64,000 bases of DNA from Albidovulum marisflavi. GTDB lineage: Bacteria > Pseudomonadota > Alphaproteobacteria > Rhodobacterales > Rhodobacteraceae. Location: contig NZ_JAOWKY010000002.1 in assembly GCF_025751435.1 (NCBI RefSeq), positions 496,001 through 560,000 of the forward strand. The letters are read 5' to 3'. Position 1 is the first letter of the stretch. Each line of letters starts with the position of its first letter. The notes under the pieces are model-generated. The model was given only the letters and a program-made list of their open reading frames with translations. It searched no databases and was not told the DNA's origin. A program made the position numbers and the translations under genes. Shown piece by piece: positions 51,413 through 60,082 of the stretch.

Positions 51413-54172
51413 ATGACCGACATGATCAAGTTCACCCTCGACGGCCGCGAAGTCACCGCCGCCCCCGAAGAGACGATCTGGGAAGTGGCCAAGCGGGAAG
51501 GCACGACCATCCCGCACCTGTGTCACAAGGACCAGAACGGCTACCGCCCGGACGGCAACTGCCGCGCTTGCGTGGTCGAGGTGGAAGGCGAACGGGTGCT
51601 GGCCGCCTCGTGCTGCCGCAACCCCTCGAACGGCATGGTCGTCAAGACCGACACCGAGCGGGCAAAGAAATCGCGCGAGATGGTTATGGAACTGCTTCTG
51701 GCCGACCAGCCGGAGCAGGCCAAGGCGCATGACAAGTCCTCCCACCTTTGGGACATGGCCGTAGCCAACGGCGTGTCCGAAAGCCGCTTCCCCAAGCTGG
51801 AGCGCGAGCGGATCCCGCTTCTGGACGACAGCCACGTCGCCATGCGTGTCAATCTTGACGCCTGCATCCAGTGCGGGCTTTGCGTGCGCGCATGCCGCGA
51901 GGTGCAGGTCAACGACGTGATCGGCATGGCGGGCCGCGGCCACGACGCCTACCCGATCTTCGACATGGCCGATCCGATGGGGCAATCGACCTGCGTGGCC
52001 TGCGGCGAATGCGTGCAGGCCTGCCCGACCGGCGCGCTGATGCCCGCCACGGTCGTCGACGCCGAACAGCTGGGCGACAGCGCCGATTTCGATAGCGAAA
52101 CCACTTCGGTCTGCCCGTTCTGCGGCGTCGGATGCCAGGTGTCGCTGAAGGTGAAGGACGGCAAGGTCAAGTATGTCGAGGGTATCAACGGCCCCGCGAA
52201 CGAAGGCCGCCTTTGCGTCAAGGGCCGCTTCGGCTTCGACTACATCCACCACCCGCACCGCCTGACCAAGCCGCTGATCCGGCGTGAAGACGCCCCGGCA
52301 AAGGGCCTGAACGTCGATCCGGCGAATTGGCAGGCGCATTTCCGCGAAGCCAGCTGGGAAGAAGCATTGGACTTCGCCGCCGGCGGCCTCAAGCGCCTTG
52401 CGGACCAGAACGGCGGTCGCGCGGTGGCGGGCTTCGGGTCGGCCAAGTGTTCGAACGAAGAGGCCTATCTGTTCCAGAAGTTCATCCGCCAGGGCTTCGG
52501 TCACAACAACGTCGACCACTGCACCCGGCTTTGCCACGCCTCTTCGGTGGCGGCACTTCTTGAAAACGTCGGCTCGGGCGCCGTTTCCGCGACCTTCAAC
52601 GAGATCGAGAACGCCGACGTCGCCATAGTTATCGGCTGCAACCCGATTGAAAACCACCCCGTCGCCGCGACCTACTTCAAGCAGTTCACCAAGCGCGGCG
52701 GCAAGCTGATCGTCATGGATCCGCGCGGCGTGGGTCTGCGCCGCTTCGCGACGCACATGCTGAAGTTCCGTCCCGGCGCCGACGTCTCGATGCTGAACGC
52801 GATCATGAACGTGATCGTCGAGGAAGAGCTTTACGACCGCCAGTATATCGAGGCCTATACCGAGAACTGGGAAGCCGAGAAGGCGCATCTGGCAAACTTT
52901 ACGCCCGAGAAGATGGAGTCGATCTGCGGCATCCCGGCAGAGCAGCTGCGTCAGGTTGCCCGCGACTTCGCCACGGCAAAGGCCGGCATGATCTTCTGGG
53001 GCATGGGCGTGTCGCAGCACATCCACGGCACCGACAACTCCCGCTGCCTCATCTCGCTCGCGCTGATGTGCGGCCATGTCGGCCGTCCCGGCGCCGGCCT
53101 TCACCCGTTGCGCGGCCAGAACAACGTTCAGGGCGCCTCGGACGCGGGCCTGATCCCGATGTTCCTGCCGGATTACCAGACCGTCACCGACGACTCGATC
53201 CGCTCCAAGTTCACGGGCGTCTGGGGTTCGGACGACTTCTCGAACGAAAAGGGTCTGACCGTGACCGAGATCCTCGATGCCGTCCACCATGGCGACATCA
53301 AGGGCATGTACATCCTGGGCGAAAACCCGGCGATGTCGGACCCGGATCTGAACCACGCGCGCGAAGCGCTGGCGATGCTGGAACACCTTGTGGTGCAGGA
53401 CATCTTCCTGACGGAAACTGCGAACTATGCCGACGTAATCCTGCCCGCCGCGGCGTTCTACGAAAAGAACGGCACGGTCACGAACACCAACCGTCAGGTC
53501 CAGATCGGACGCGCGGCGGTCACGCCTCCGGGTGAGGCGCGCGAGGATTGGGTTATCACCGTGGACCTGGCGAACCGGATCGGACTGGGCTGGACCTATA
53601 CCCACCCGTCCGAGGTCTTCGCCGAGATGAAGAAGACGATGAAGTCGCTGGACAACATCACCTGGGAACGCCTGGAAAGGGAAGGCGCTGTGACCTATCC
53701 GTCACTTTCGCCGGAAGATCCCGGCCAGCCGATCGTCTTCGGAACCGGGTTCCCGCGTGCGGGCGGCCGCGCGAAGTTCACACCGGCCTCGGTCATTTCT
53801 CCGGCAGAGTTGCCCGATGCCGATTATCCTATGATCATGACCACCGGCCGTCAGCTTGAGCATTGGCATACCGGATCGATGACCCGTCGATCCAAGGTCT
53901 TGGACTCCGTCGAACCAGAGGCGAACTGCTCGCTCCATCCCGACACGCTGAAGCGTCTGGGCGTGGAACCGGGCGGCCGGGTCAAGCTTGCGACCCGGCG
54001 CGGCGAGATCGAGATCATGGCGCGCGCCGACCGCGCCATCGCCGAGGACATGGTGTTTGTCCCCTTCGCCTATGTCGAGGCGGCGGCCAACATCCTGACC
54101 AACCCACAGCTGGACCCTTACGGCAAGATCCCGGAGTTCAAGTTCGCCGCCGTGCGTGTCACGGCCGCTTGA
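51413..54172 (+). CDS. fdh1A: NAD-dependent formate dehydrogenase alpha subunit (Mo/W-bis-MGD)
   Basis: Cytosolic catalytic subunit, 919 residues, without Tat signal. Order: an N-terminal [2Fe-2S] ferredoxin domain (GNCRACVVEVEG, about 40-60), two [4Fe-4S] ferredoxin motifs (CIQCGLCVRACREVQV and CVACGECVQACPTGAL), the CPFCGVGCQ ... LCVKG cluster, and the molybdopterin core. The metal ligand is Cys in CTRLCHASSVAAL, so no selenocysteine. Starts one base after the beta stop, giving a two-gene operon. In M. extorquens the equivalent enzyme uses tungsten; tup genes nearby make that likely here. Confidence 0.96.
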   Translation: MTDMIKFTLDGREVTAAPEETIWEVAKREGTTIPHLCHKDQNGYRPDGNCRACVVEVEGERVLAASCCRNPSNGMVVKTDTERAKKSREMVMELLLADQPEQAKAHDKSSHLWDMAVANGVSESRFPKLERERIPLLDDSHVAMRVNLDACIQCGLCVRACREVQVNDVIGMAGRGHDAYPIFDMADPMGQSTCVACGECVQACPTGALMPATVVDAEQLGDSADFDSETTSVCPFCGVGCQVSLKVKDGKVKYVEGINGPANEGRLCVKGRFGFDYIHHPHRLTKPLIRREDAPAKGLNVDPANWQAHFREASWEEALDFAAGGLKRLADQNGGRAVAGFGSAKCSNEEAYLFQKFIRQGFGHNNVDHCTRLCHASSVAALLENVGSGAVSATFNEIENADVAIVIGCNPIENHPVAATYFKQFTKRGGKLIVMDPRGVGLRRFATHMLKFRPGADVSMLNAIMNVIVEEELYDRQYIEAYTENWEAEKAHLANFTPEKMESICGIPAEQLRQVARDFATAKAGMIFWGMGVSQHIHGTDNSRCLISLALMCGHVGRPGAGLHPLRGQNNVQGASDAGLIPMFLPDYQTVTDDSIRSKFTGVWGSDDFSNEKGLTVTEILDAVHHGDIKGMYILGENPAMSDPDLNHAREALAMLEHLVVQDIFLTETANYADVILPAAAFYEKNGTVTNTNRQVQIGRAAVTPPGEAREDWVITVDLANRIGLGWTYTHPSEVFAEMKKTMKSLDNITWERLEREGAVTYPSLSPEDPGQPIVFGTGFPRAGGRAKFTPASVISPAELPDADYPMIMTTGRQLEHWHTGSMTRRSKVLDSVEPEANCSLHPDTLKRLGVEPGGRVKLATRRGEIEIMARADRAIAEDMVFVPFAYVEAAANILTNPQLDPYGKIPEFKFAAVRVTAA

Positions 54173-54182
54173 GAGCAAAGGA

Positions 54183-54206
54183 AGGGCCGCCGGAAACGGC
54201 GGCCCT
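54183..54206 (+). terminator. Terminator hairpin after fdh1A
   Basis: AGGGCCGCCG-GAAA-CGGCGGCCCT is a perfect 10-bp stem with a GAAA tetraloop, 10 bases after the fdh1A stop. The trailing bases (GTCCTTCATAG) are only modestly T-rich. It likely ends transcription of the NAD-FDH operon and separates it from the convergent gene. Confidence 0.75.
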
Positions 54207-54232
54207 GTCCTTCATAGCCGGGCAGTACACGA

Positions 54233-54622
54233 TCAGTCGGCGCCCCGATCCGATGAATTCCTGGGACGCCGGTTTTCGCACAAACCTTGGGCATGCCCGG
54301 CAGTGATGCCACCGCCGCGCGCGCCCAGAACGAAAAGCCCCGTCTTCGCCGCAGATTGGGACGGATCAAGGGTAAATCGCACGGGCTCACCCGCCTTCCG
54401 CTTCGGCGGCGAGGCGCGGTAAACGATCTGCGTCGGGTTCAGGCGCAGCGCACGGATCGCGTAATCACCCGCAGCGCACCAGAAGCTGTCGGGCCCCGCC
54501 AAACCGCGCCATGAAACCACGAAACCATCGCCATCCGGCTCGACGACAAGGCCGTTCTGGGCGGTGAAGGCATGGACCGGGGCGGCCAGGGTCAGGGCGA
54601 GAAGGAAAGCCAAGGGGCGCAT
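54233..54622 (-). CDS. Secreted hypothetical protein
   Basis: A 129-residue protein from ATG 54622 with a signal peptide (MRPLAFLLALTLAAPVHAFT). The mature part has a small beta-type domain (VVEPDGDGFVVSWRGLAGPD) with two Cys (FWCAAGDYA and GLCENRR) that may pair. I do not recognise the family beyond roseobacter hypothetical proteins. AAAGG precedes the start. The upstream open frame to 54958 is not credible, as it runs into DUF4256. Confidence 0.75.
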   Translation of the reverse strand: MRPLAFLLALTLAAPVHAFTAQNGLVVEPDGDGFVVSWRGLAGPDSFWCAAGDYAIRALRLNPTQIVYRASPPKRKAGEPVRFTLDPSQSAAKTGLFVLGARGGGITAGHAQGLCENRRPRNSSDRGAD

Positions 54623-54878
54623 TGGTAGGCCTTTCGGTTGGTCTGGTCCCAAGATAAGCCCGCGATGCGGACAATCCAAGCGGCGCCGTCGCGGGGCCGG
54701 CGAGAAATCCGAGTCCGAAAGCCGTGTGCGGGGCTTTGCGCCGCGTGTGAGCCGGGCCCCGGCCAGAGGTGCCGGACCGGGCTGCATGATCCGGGCCGCA
54801 TGATCCGGGTATCGGTGGATGTGCGCGAACCGTACTGCGGTCGCGTCGCGGCCGGCCCGAACGCCTGGTCGCGGCCCT

Positions 54879-55424
54879 TCACACCACCAGCCGGGTACGA
54901 AACCCGCGTGATGCGTAATAGGAGTCCGCGCCGTTGTGATAGGTGAACACGGCGCCATAGCGCCGGTCGCAGAACAGTGCGCCGCCGCGATCCCGGATCG
55001 CGGACGGGGTCTGGATCCAACTCGATGTCTTGCGATCGAACTCCCCGAGATCCTGCAGGGCGCGATACTGCGACTCGGTCAGCAACTCGGCGCCCAGTGC
55101 CGCGGCCAGTTCGAGCGCGGCACCCCGGGGCTTGTTGGCCCTGCGCGCATCCAGCGCCTTGCGGTCGTAGCAGAGGCTGCGGCGCCCCGCGGGGCTTTCG
55201 GCGGCGCAGTCGACGAAGACCAGCGCCCCGTCCGATCCGGCGCGCCCGACGACATCCGGCTCGCCCCCGGTGCGTTCCATCTCTTCGAGAACGCGGCATT
55301 TGTCCGGGTTGCCGCGCAGCCGCGCCTCCACCTCGGGCCAGGCCAGTCCGGGGTGTCGCTGCTGGTTCATCGCGAAGCGATCCTTCAGCACCCGGATCAT
55401 CTCCTCATCTGGCGATGTCGTCAT
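54879..55424 (-). CDS. DUF4256-family protein
   Basis: A 181-residue cytoplasmic protein of the DUF4256 family: MNQQRHPGLAWPEVEARLRG near the N-terminus, MERTGGEPDVVG, and the C-terminal CDRRYGAVFTYHNGADSYYA block are recognisable. Function unknown. The 256 bases between it and the secreted hypothetical hold no gene I can support, only a short repeat CATGATCCGG near 54785-54806. Confidence 0.88.
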   Translation of the reverse strand: MTTSPDEEMIRVLKDRFAMNQQRHPGLAWPEVEARLRGNPDKCRVLEEMERTGGEPDVVGRAGSDGALVFVDCAAESPAGRRSLCYDRKALDARRANKPRGAALELAAALGAELLTESQYRALQDLGEFDRKTSSWIQTPSAIRDRGGALFCDRRYGAVFTYHNGADSYYASRGFRTRLVV

Positions 55425-55455
55425 GCGTTGACCCCCATGCGACCCCGATGGGCTT

Positions 55456-57444
55456 TCACTGATCCAGGAAGCTCCTCAGCTTGCGGCTGCGGCTCGGATG
55501 CTTCAGCTTCCTGAGCGCCTTTGCTTCGATCTGGCGGATGCGTTCGCGGGTGACGGAGAACTGCTGGCCCACCTCTTCGAGCGTGTGATCGGTGTTCATG
55601 CCGATGCCGAAACGCATCCGCAGAACCCGCTCCTCGCGCGGGGTCAGCGAGGCCAGGACCCGCGTCGTCGTTTCCTTCAGGTTTTCCTGGATGGCGCTGT
55701 CCAGCGGCAGGATCGCGTTCTTGTCCTCGATGAAGTCGCCAAGCTGGCTGTCCTCCTCGTCGCCGATGGGCGTTTCGAGGCTGATCGGCTCCTTCGCGAT
55801 CTTCATCACCTTGCGGACTTTCTCCAGCGGCATCTGGAGCTTTTCGGCCAGTTCCTCGGGCGTCGGTTCGCGGCCGATCTCGTGCAGCATCTGGCGGCCG
55901 GTGCGGACCAGCTTGTTGATCGTCTCGATCATGTGGACCGGGATGCGGATCGTGCGGGCCTGGTCGGCAATCGAGCGGGTGATCGCCTGACGGATCCACC
56001 ATGTTGCATAAGTGGAAAACTTGTAGCCGCGGCGGTATTCGAACTTGTCCACCGCCTTCATCAGGCCGATGTTCCCTTCCTGAATGAGATCAAGGAATTG
56101 CAGGCCGCGGTTCGTGTATTTCTTGGCGATGGAGATAACGAGGCGAAGGTTCGCTTCCACCATTTCCTTCTTTGCCTGACGGGCTTCCTTTTCACCCTTC
56201 TGGACCTGGCTGACGATGCGGCGGAACTCCTGGATGTCGACGCCGACATACTGGCCGACCTGCGCCATCTCTGCGCGCAGGTCTTCCACCTTGCCCTGGC
56301 TTCTTTCCAGCAGCGTCTGCCAGCCGCGACCCGACTTTTCCGCCATGCGGTCGACCCAGGTCGGGTCCAGCTCGTAGCCGCGGTATTCGTCGATGAATTC
56401 GCGCCGGTTGATGCGGGCGGCGTCCGCCAGCTTCACCATGTTCGAGTCGATCTGCATGATCTTGCGGTTGATGCCGTAGAGCTGGTCGATCAGCGCCTCG
56501 ATGCGGTTGTTGTGCAGGTGCAGTTCGTTCACCAGCAGCACAATCTCGGAGCGCAGCTTCTGATAGGCGGCCTCGTCCGAAAGCGAGAAGGTGTCGTCCT
56601 CGTTCAACGTCGCGGACATGCGCTGGTCCTGCATGTCGGCCAGCTTGGCGTAGTCGCGCGCGATGATTTCCAGCGTTTCCAGCACGCGCGGCTTCAGCGT
56701 CGCTTCCATCGCGGCAAGCGACATGTTGGAGCCGTCGTCCTCGTCCTCGTCGTCATCGTTGCGCGCAATCGGGTTGCCGTCCGCGTCCAGCTCCGGTTCG
56801 TCCGCGTTCTGGCGCTTGGGCTGCTGGGACTCCGAGACGTCACCCATCACCGGCTCGTCGATATCGCCATCGCCGTCCAGATTCCGCCCGAAAGTCGCCT
56901 CGAGGTCGATCACGTCGCGAAGCAGGATGTCTTCGTTGAGCAGTTCGTCGCGCCAGATCGTGATTGCCTGGAAGGTCAGAGGGCTTTCGCAAAGCCCGGC
57001 GATCATCGTGTTGCGCCCGGCCTCGATCCGCTTCGCGATGGCGATCTCGCCCTCACGAGACAGCAGCTCGACCGAGCCCATTTCGCGCAGGTACATCCGC
57101 ACCGGATCATCGGTCCGGTCCAGCGTTTCGCCGGCGGAGCTGGCGATAGCCACCTCACGAGAGCCCGAGGTTTCGACGACCGCACCGCCCTGGGACGGCT
57201 CGTCCTCGGCTTCCTCCTCCTCAATCACGTTGATGCCCATCTCGGAGAGCATCGACATCACATCCTCGATCTGTTCCGAGGACACCTGTTCCGGCGGCAG
57301 AACCTGGTTCAGCTGGTCATAGGTGATGTAGCCACGCTCGCGCGCGTCGGCGATCATCTTCTTGACCGCGGCCTGGCTCATGTCGAGCGTATGCTCGTTG
57401 TCATCGCCTTCCGGTTTCTGGTCGTCGGTGTCTTTGGCGGCCAT
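55456..57444 (-). CDS. rpoD: Primary sigma factor RpoD (sigma70)
   Basis: Housekeeping sigma factor, 662 residues. Region 1.1 and an acidic insert (about 185-240) precede region 1.2, region 2 ([21 protein letters not shown] and [12 protein letters not shown]), region 3 and region 4.2 ([20 protein letters not shown]). The start at 57444 (MAAKDTDD) has GAAGGAGC 7 bases upstream; the earlier ATG at 57462 has none. Downstream of dnaG in the usual dnaG-rpoD order. The gap before it carries four GANTC sites. Confidence 0.97.
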   Translation of the reverse strand: MAAKDTDDQKPEGDDNEHTLDMSQAAVKKMIADARERGYITYDQLNQVLPPEQVSSEQIEDVMSMLSEMGINVIEEEEAEDEPSQGGAVVETSGSREVAIASSAGETLDRTDDPVRMYLREMGSVELLSREGEIAIAKRIEAGRNTMIAGLCESPLTFQAITIWRDELLNEDILLRDVIDLEATFGRNLDGDGDIDEPVMGDVSESQQPKRQNADEPELDADGNPIARNDDDEDEDDGSNMSLAAMEATLKPRVLETLEIIARDYAKLADMQDQRMSATLNEDDTFSLSDEAAYQKLRSEIVLLVNELHLHNNRIEALIDQLYGINRKIMQIDSNMVKLADAARINRREFIDEYRGYELDPTWVDRMAEKSGRGWQTLLERSQGKVEDLRAEMAQVGQYVGVDIQEFRRIVSQVQKGEKEARQAKKEMVEANLRLVISIAKKYTNRGLQFLDLIQEGNIGLMKAVDKFEYRRGYKFSTYATWWIRQAITRSIADQARTIRIPVHMIETINKLVRTGRQMLHEIGREPTPEELAEKLQMPLEKVRKVMKIAKEPISLETPIGDEEDSQLGDFIEDKNAILPLDSAIQENLKETTTRVLASLTPREERVLRMRFGIGMNTDHTLEEVGQQFSVTRERIRQIEAKALRKLKHPSRSRKLRSFLDQ

Positions 57445-57470
57445 AGGCGCTCCTTCGGTCATCGTCGGGC

Positions 57471-57524
57471 GAATCGCACAGGGCGAATCGACTAAGTGTT
57501 TCTATCGAATCGTGACGGCGAATC
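57471..57524. promoter_or_regulatory. Cluster of four GANTC methylation sites upstream of rpoD
   Basis: GAATC occurs at 57471, 57485, 57507 and 57520, all inside the 95-base dnaG-rpoD gap. Two lie in near-repeats of GCGAATC(GC)ACAGGGC. GANTC is the CcrM methylation target and part of the GcrA promoter code in Alphaproteobacteria. Confidence 0.55.
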
Positions 57525-57539
57525 ACAGGGCAGGCGGCA

Positions 57540-59504
57540 TCAGTGCCGCTTCTTCTCCCAAACCGCGCGATCTATCAGGTTCTGCAGCTGCGCCGACAGC
57601 GCGGCGCGGTCCTCTCCCATGTCGCTGTCGTCGTCAAGTTTTGAGCGTTCGGCCTTGTGACGGGCAGCCGCGGCCTGGCTGAGACGCCAGGTAAGGCCCT
57701 CATCCACGAGCCCGGTCAGATCCTCCATCGCCTCTTCGACTTCGGCTGCGGCACCCCGTCGCGCCTCTAGCTTCGCCAACTCTTCTGCCAGACACATCGT
57801 GGCCAGATCGCTGTCCTCGAAATTGCGAACCGGGGGGGCGATGCGGACGTGGGCAAGCGACATGAGCTTTTCAAGGTCATCGCCCGCCTGAGCCGCGATT
57901 TTGTTCCGAAACGCGCCCGGGTCAACCGCGATCGCGGGATCGTGCGAGGCCAGAAGCAGCGCATGGCGCAACCGGTCATGGCCCGGATCGCGCATCGCGA
58001 CCGTCTCCAGCTGGCTTTCGAAGCGCGTAACGCAGGCGGGATGCGTCAGGCAAATGGCAAGTATCATGGCCTCGCGCAGGTGTTCCTCGACCTCCGCGCC
58101 GCCGGGCGTCGCCAGAAGCGAGGTCCGGGTGACCGGCAACGGCGCGTCGGGCACGAACGGCCGCCCCTTTCCCGGCGCCATCCGCGCTGCCCGCGTTCCC
58201 GGCTGCGGTGCGCGGCGATTGGTGCCGAACAGCTCCCACCTCAGCCGCTTGATCTCCTCGCCGTAATGGCTGCGGATCGAGGGGTCAGCGATCTTGCGCA
58301 GGGTTTCGCGCAGGGTCTTGTCCAGCGCCGCCTTGCGTTCGGGACTGTCGAATATCTTGCCTTCGGTCTCTCTCTGCCAAAGCAGGTTGACCATCGGCTG
58401 CGCCGCTTCCAGCAGGTTGCGCATCGCCTGTGCGCCCCGCGCGCGGATCAGGTCGTCGGGGTCCATGCCCTCGGGCAGGATGACGAAACGCAGACCATAG
58501 CCCGCCTCGAGCATGGGCAGGGCAAGGTCGATCAGGCGCATGGCCGCGCGGATGCCGGCCGCGTCCCCGTCAAGCATCACCAGGGGTTCATGGTGGATGC
58601 GCCACAGAAGCCTCAGCTGGTCTTCGGTTACGGCGGTGCCCAGCGGGGCGACGGCCGCGTGAAGCCCCGCCGTCACCAAGGCGATCACGTCCATGTAGCC
58701 TTCGGCGACGATCAGGGGCTCACCCTTGCCGGCGGCCTCGCGCGCGGGACCGTGGTTGTAAAGGCTGCGGCCCTTGTCGAACAGCTCGGTTTCGGGGGAG
58801 TTCAGGTATTTCGCGCTGTCGGCCGGGTCCATCGCCCGCCCGCCGAAGGCGATACAGCGGCCGCGCGCATCGCGGATCGGGAACATGATCCGGTTGCGAA
58901 ACGTGTCGTAGGGCGCCTTGCCCCCGGCGACGGGCTTGGCAAGTCCGGCGGCAAGGATCAATTCGTCCTCGATGCCCTTGGCCTTCAGGTGATCCCAAAG
59001 CCCGCGCCAACCCTCGGGGGCAAACCCGATCTCGAACCGGTCACGGTCTGCCTCGGACAGCTTGCGCTTGGCCAGGTAGTCGCGCGCGCCCGCGCCCGTG
59101 CCGGTGCGTAGCTGCATGCGGTAGTGCTGGACGGCCGCTTCCATGACCTCGGCCAGCTGGCTGCGTCGGTCGGCCCTTTCGGCGGCCTGCGGATCGCGCG
59201 CGGGCATCTGCATGCCCGCCTCGCGTGCGAGGACCTCGATCGCCTCCATGAAGCCCATGTTCTCGGCCTCTCGCAGGAAGCTGACGGCATCGCCCTTGGC
59301 GTGGCAGCCAAAGCAATAGTAGTAGCCCTTGCGGTCGTCGACATGGAAGCTGGCGGTCTTTTCCTGGTGGAACGGACAGGGCGCCCAAAGGTCGCCCTTG
59401 GCCTGGTTGGACTTGCGGTTGTCCCACGTCACCTTTCGCCCCACGACGCGCGACAGCGACGTGCGGTTCCTCAGTTCATCAAGAAATCCGGGGGGCAGAC
59501 TCAT
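57540..59504 (-). CDS. dnaG: DNA primase DnaG
   Basis: Replicative primase, 654 residues. The N-terminal CHC2 zinc finger is clear (CPFHQEKTASFH and YCFGCHAKGDAVSFL), then the TOPRIM core with LIVAEGYMDVIAL near 265 and the metal site VMLDGDAAG. The C-terminal DnaB-binding domain follows. Start at ATG 59504 (MSLPPGFLDELRNRTSLSRV), the normal DnaG N-terminus. Confidence 0.97.
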   Translation of the reverse strand: MSLPPGFLDELRNRTSLSRVVGRKVTWDNRKSNQAKGDLWAPCPFHQEKTASFHVDDRKGYYYCFGCHAKGDAVSFLREAENMGFMEAIEVLAREAGMQMPARDPQAAERADRRSQLAEVMEAAVQHYRMQLRTGTGAGARDYLAKRKLSEADRDRFEIGFAPEGWRGLWDHLKAKGIEDELILAAGLAKPVAGGKAPYDTFRNRIMFPIRDARGRCIAFGGRAMDPADSAKYLNSPETELFDKGRSLYNHGPAREAAGKGEPLIVAEGYMDVIALVTAGLHAAVAPLGTAVTEDQLRLLWRIHHEPLVMLDGDAAGIRAAMRLIDLALPMLEAGYGLRFVILPEGMDPDDLIRARGAQAMRNLLEAAQPMVNLLWQRETEGKIFDSPERKAALDKTLRETLRKIADPSIRSHYGEEIKRLRWELFGTNRRAPQPGTRAARMAPGKGRPFVPDAPLPVTRTSLLATPGGAEVEEHLREAMILAICLTHPACVTRFESQLETVAMRDPGHDRLRHALLLASHDPAIAVDPGAFRNKIAAQAGDDLEKLMSLAHVRIAPPVRNFEDSDLATMCLAEELAKLEARRGAAAEVEEAMEDLTGLVDEGLTWRLSQAAAARHKAERSKLDDDSDMGEDRAALSAQLQNLIDRAVWEKKRH

Positions 59505-59513
59505 CCCGCGAAT

Positions 59514-59533
59514 ATCGGCCCTTGCGGGCCGAT
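59514..59533 (-). terminator. Hairpin between soxG and dnaG
   Basis: ATCGGCCC-TTGC-GGGCCGAT is a perfect 8-bp stem in the 38 bases between the soxG stop and the dnaG start, both on the minus strand. It has no U-run; it may end most sarcosine-oxidase transcripts before dnaG. Confidence 0.55.
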
Positions 59534-59542
59534 CGGCAAGGG

Positions 59543-60082
59543 TCAGACCGCAGCCCGGGCTGCGAGCGCCTTCATGGCGTGATGAAGCTCATGCACTGCC
59601 GTCGCCGCCATGGACCGGAAGACCATGATGTCGAAGATCCCCGGCGCGGGAGAGATCAGGATCATCATCATGTGCCCAAGTTGCGATCGCGCGGCCTGTC
59701 CGGGCGCGAAGGCGCGCAGATCCAGCGGGACAAGACGGGCCAGAACGTCCGCTGCCCCCGGCCCCTCAAGCCGAATCCTTGCCCATCCGTCGGTTTGGTC
59801 GGTCAGCGCGGCAAGCCCCGCAAGCGTGTCAGGGTCGGCACCGATCAGGAAGGCCTGATCACGCCCCGTCCATGTGATCGACGCCCGATCCTTCGCGATC
59901 ACGCGGTTGGGCTCGGGCCAGGCAAGCCCAAGCTTCTTGAGGGCGGCGGCCAGTTTGGTCTTCTGGCCGCGGAGCGGTGCGACCGATGTCACGCGGTCCC
60001 CCACCAGTTCCCTCAGCGTCAGGGCGCCGCAGGTGACGGGCAAAAGCGCCTCGCACGGGGTCTTTTCGATCAGCCTAGCCAC
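59543..60082 (-). CDS. soxG: Sarcosine oxidase gamma subunit
   Basis: SoxG, 179 residues, the small gamma subunit of heterotetrameric sarcosine oxidase. It is similar to a GcvT-like fold: LTLRELVGDRVTSVAPLRGQ, ITWTGRDQAFLIGADP, and the C-terminal FDIMVFRSMAATAVHELHHA signature. Overlaps soxA by 8 bases. Last gene of soxBDAG. Confidence 0.93.
   Translation of the reverse strand: MARLIEKTPCEALLPVTCGALTLRELVGDRVTSVAPLRGQKTKLAAALKKLGLAWPEPNRVIAKDRASITWTGRDQAFLIGADPDTLAGLAALTDQTDGWARIRLEGPGAADVLARLVPLDLRAFAPGQAARSQLGHMMMILISPAPGIFDIMVFRSMAATAVHELHHAMKALAARAAV

Noticed and set aside
55498-57495. 665-residue plus-strand open frame opposite rpoD
   Set aside because: Shadow of rpoD; low-complexity Val/Leu/Asp composition and no motifs.
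57463-57539. Plasmid-type iterons or an origin beside dnaG
   Set aside because: The repeated units are very short, irregularly spaced and centred on GANTC; no Rep or DnaA-box pattern was seen.
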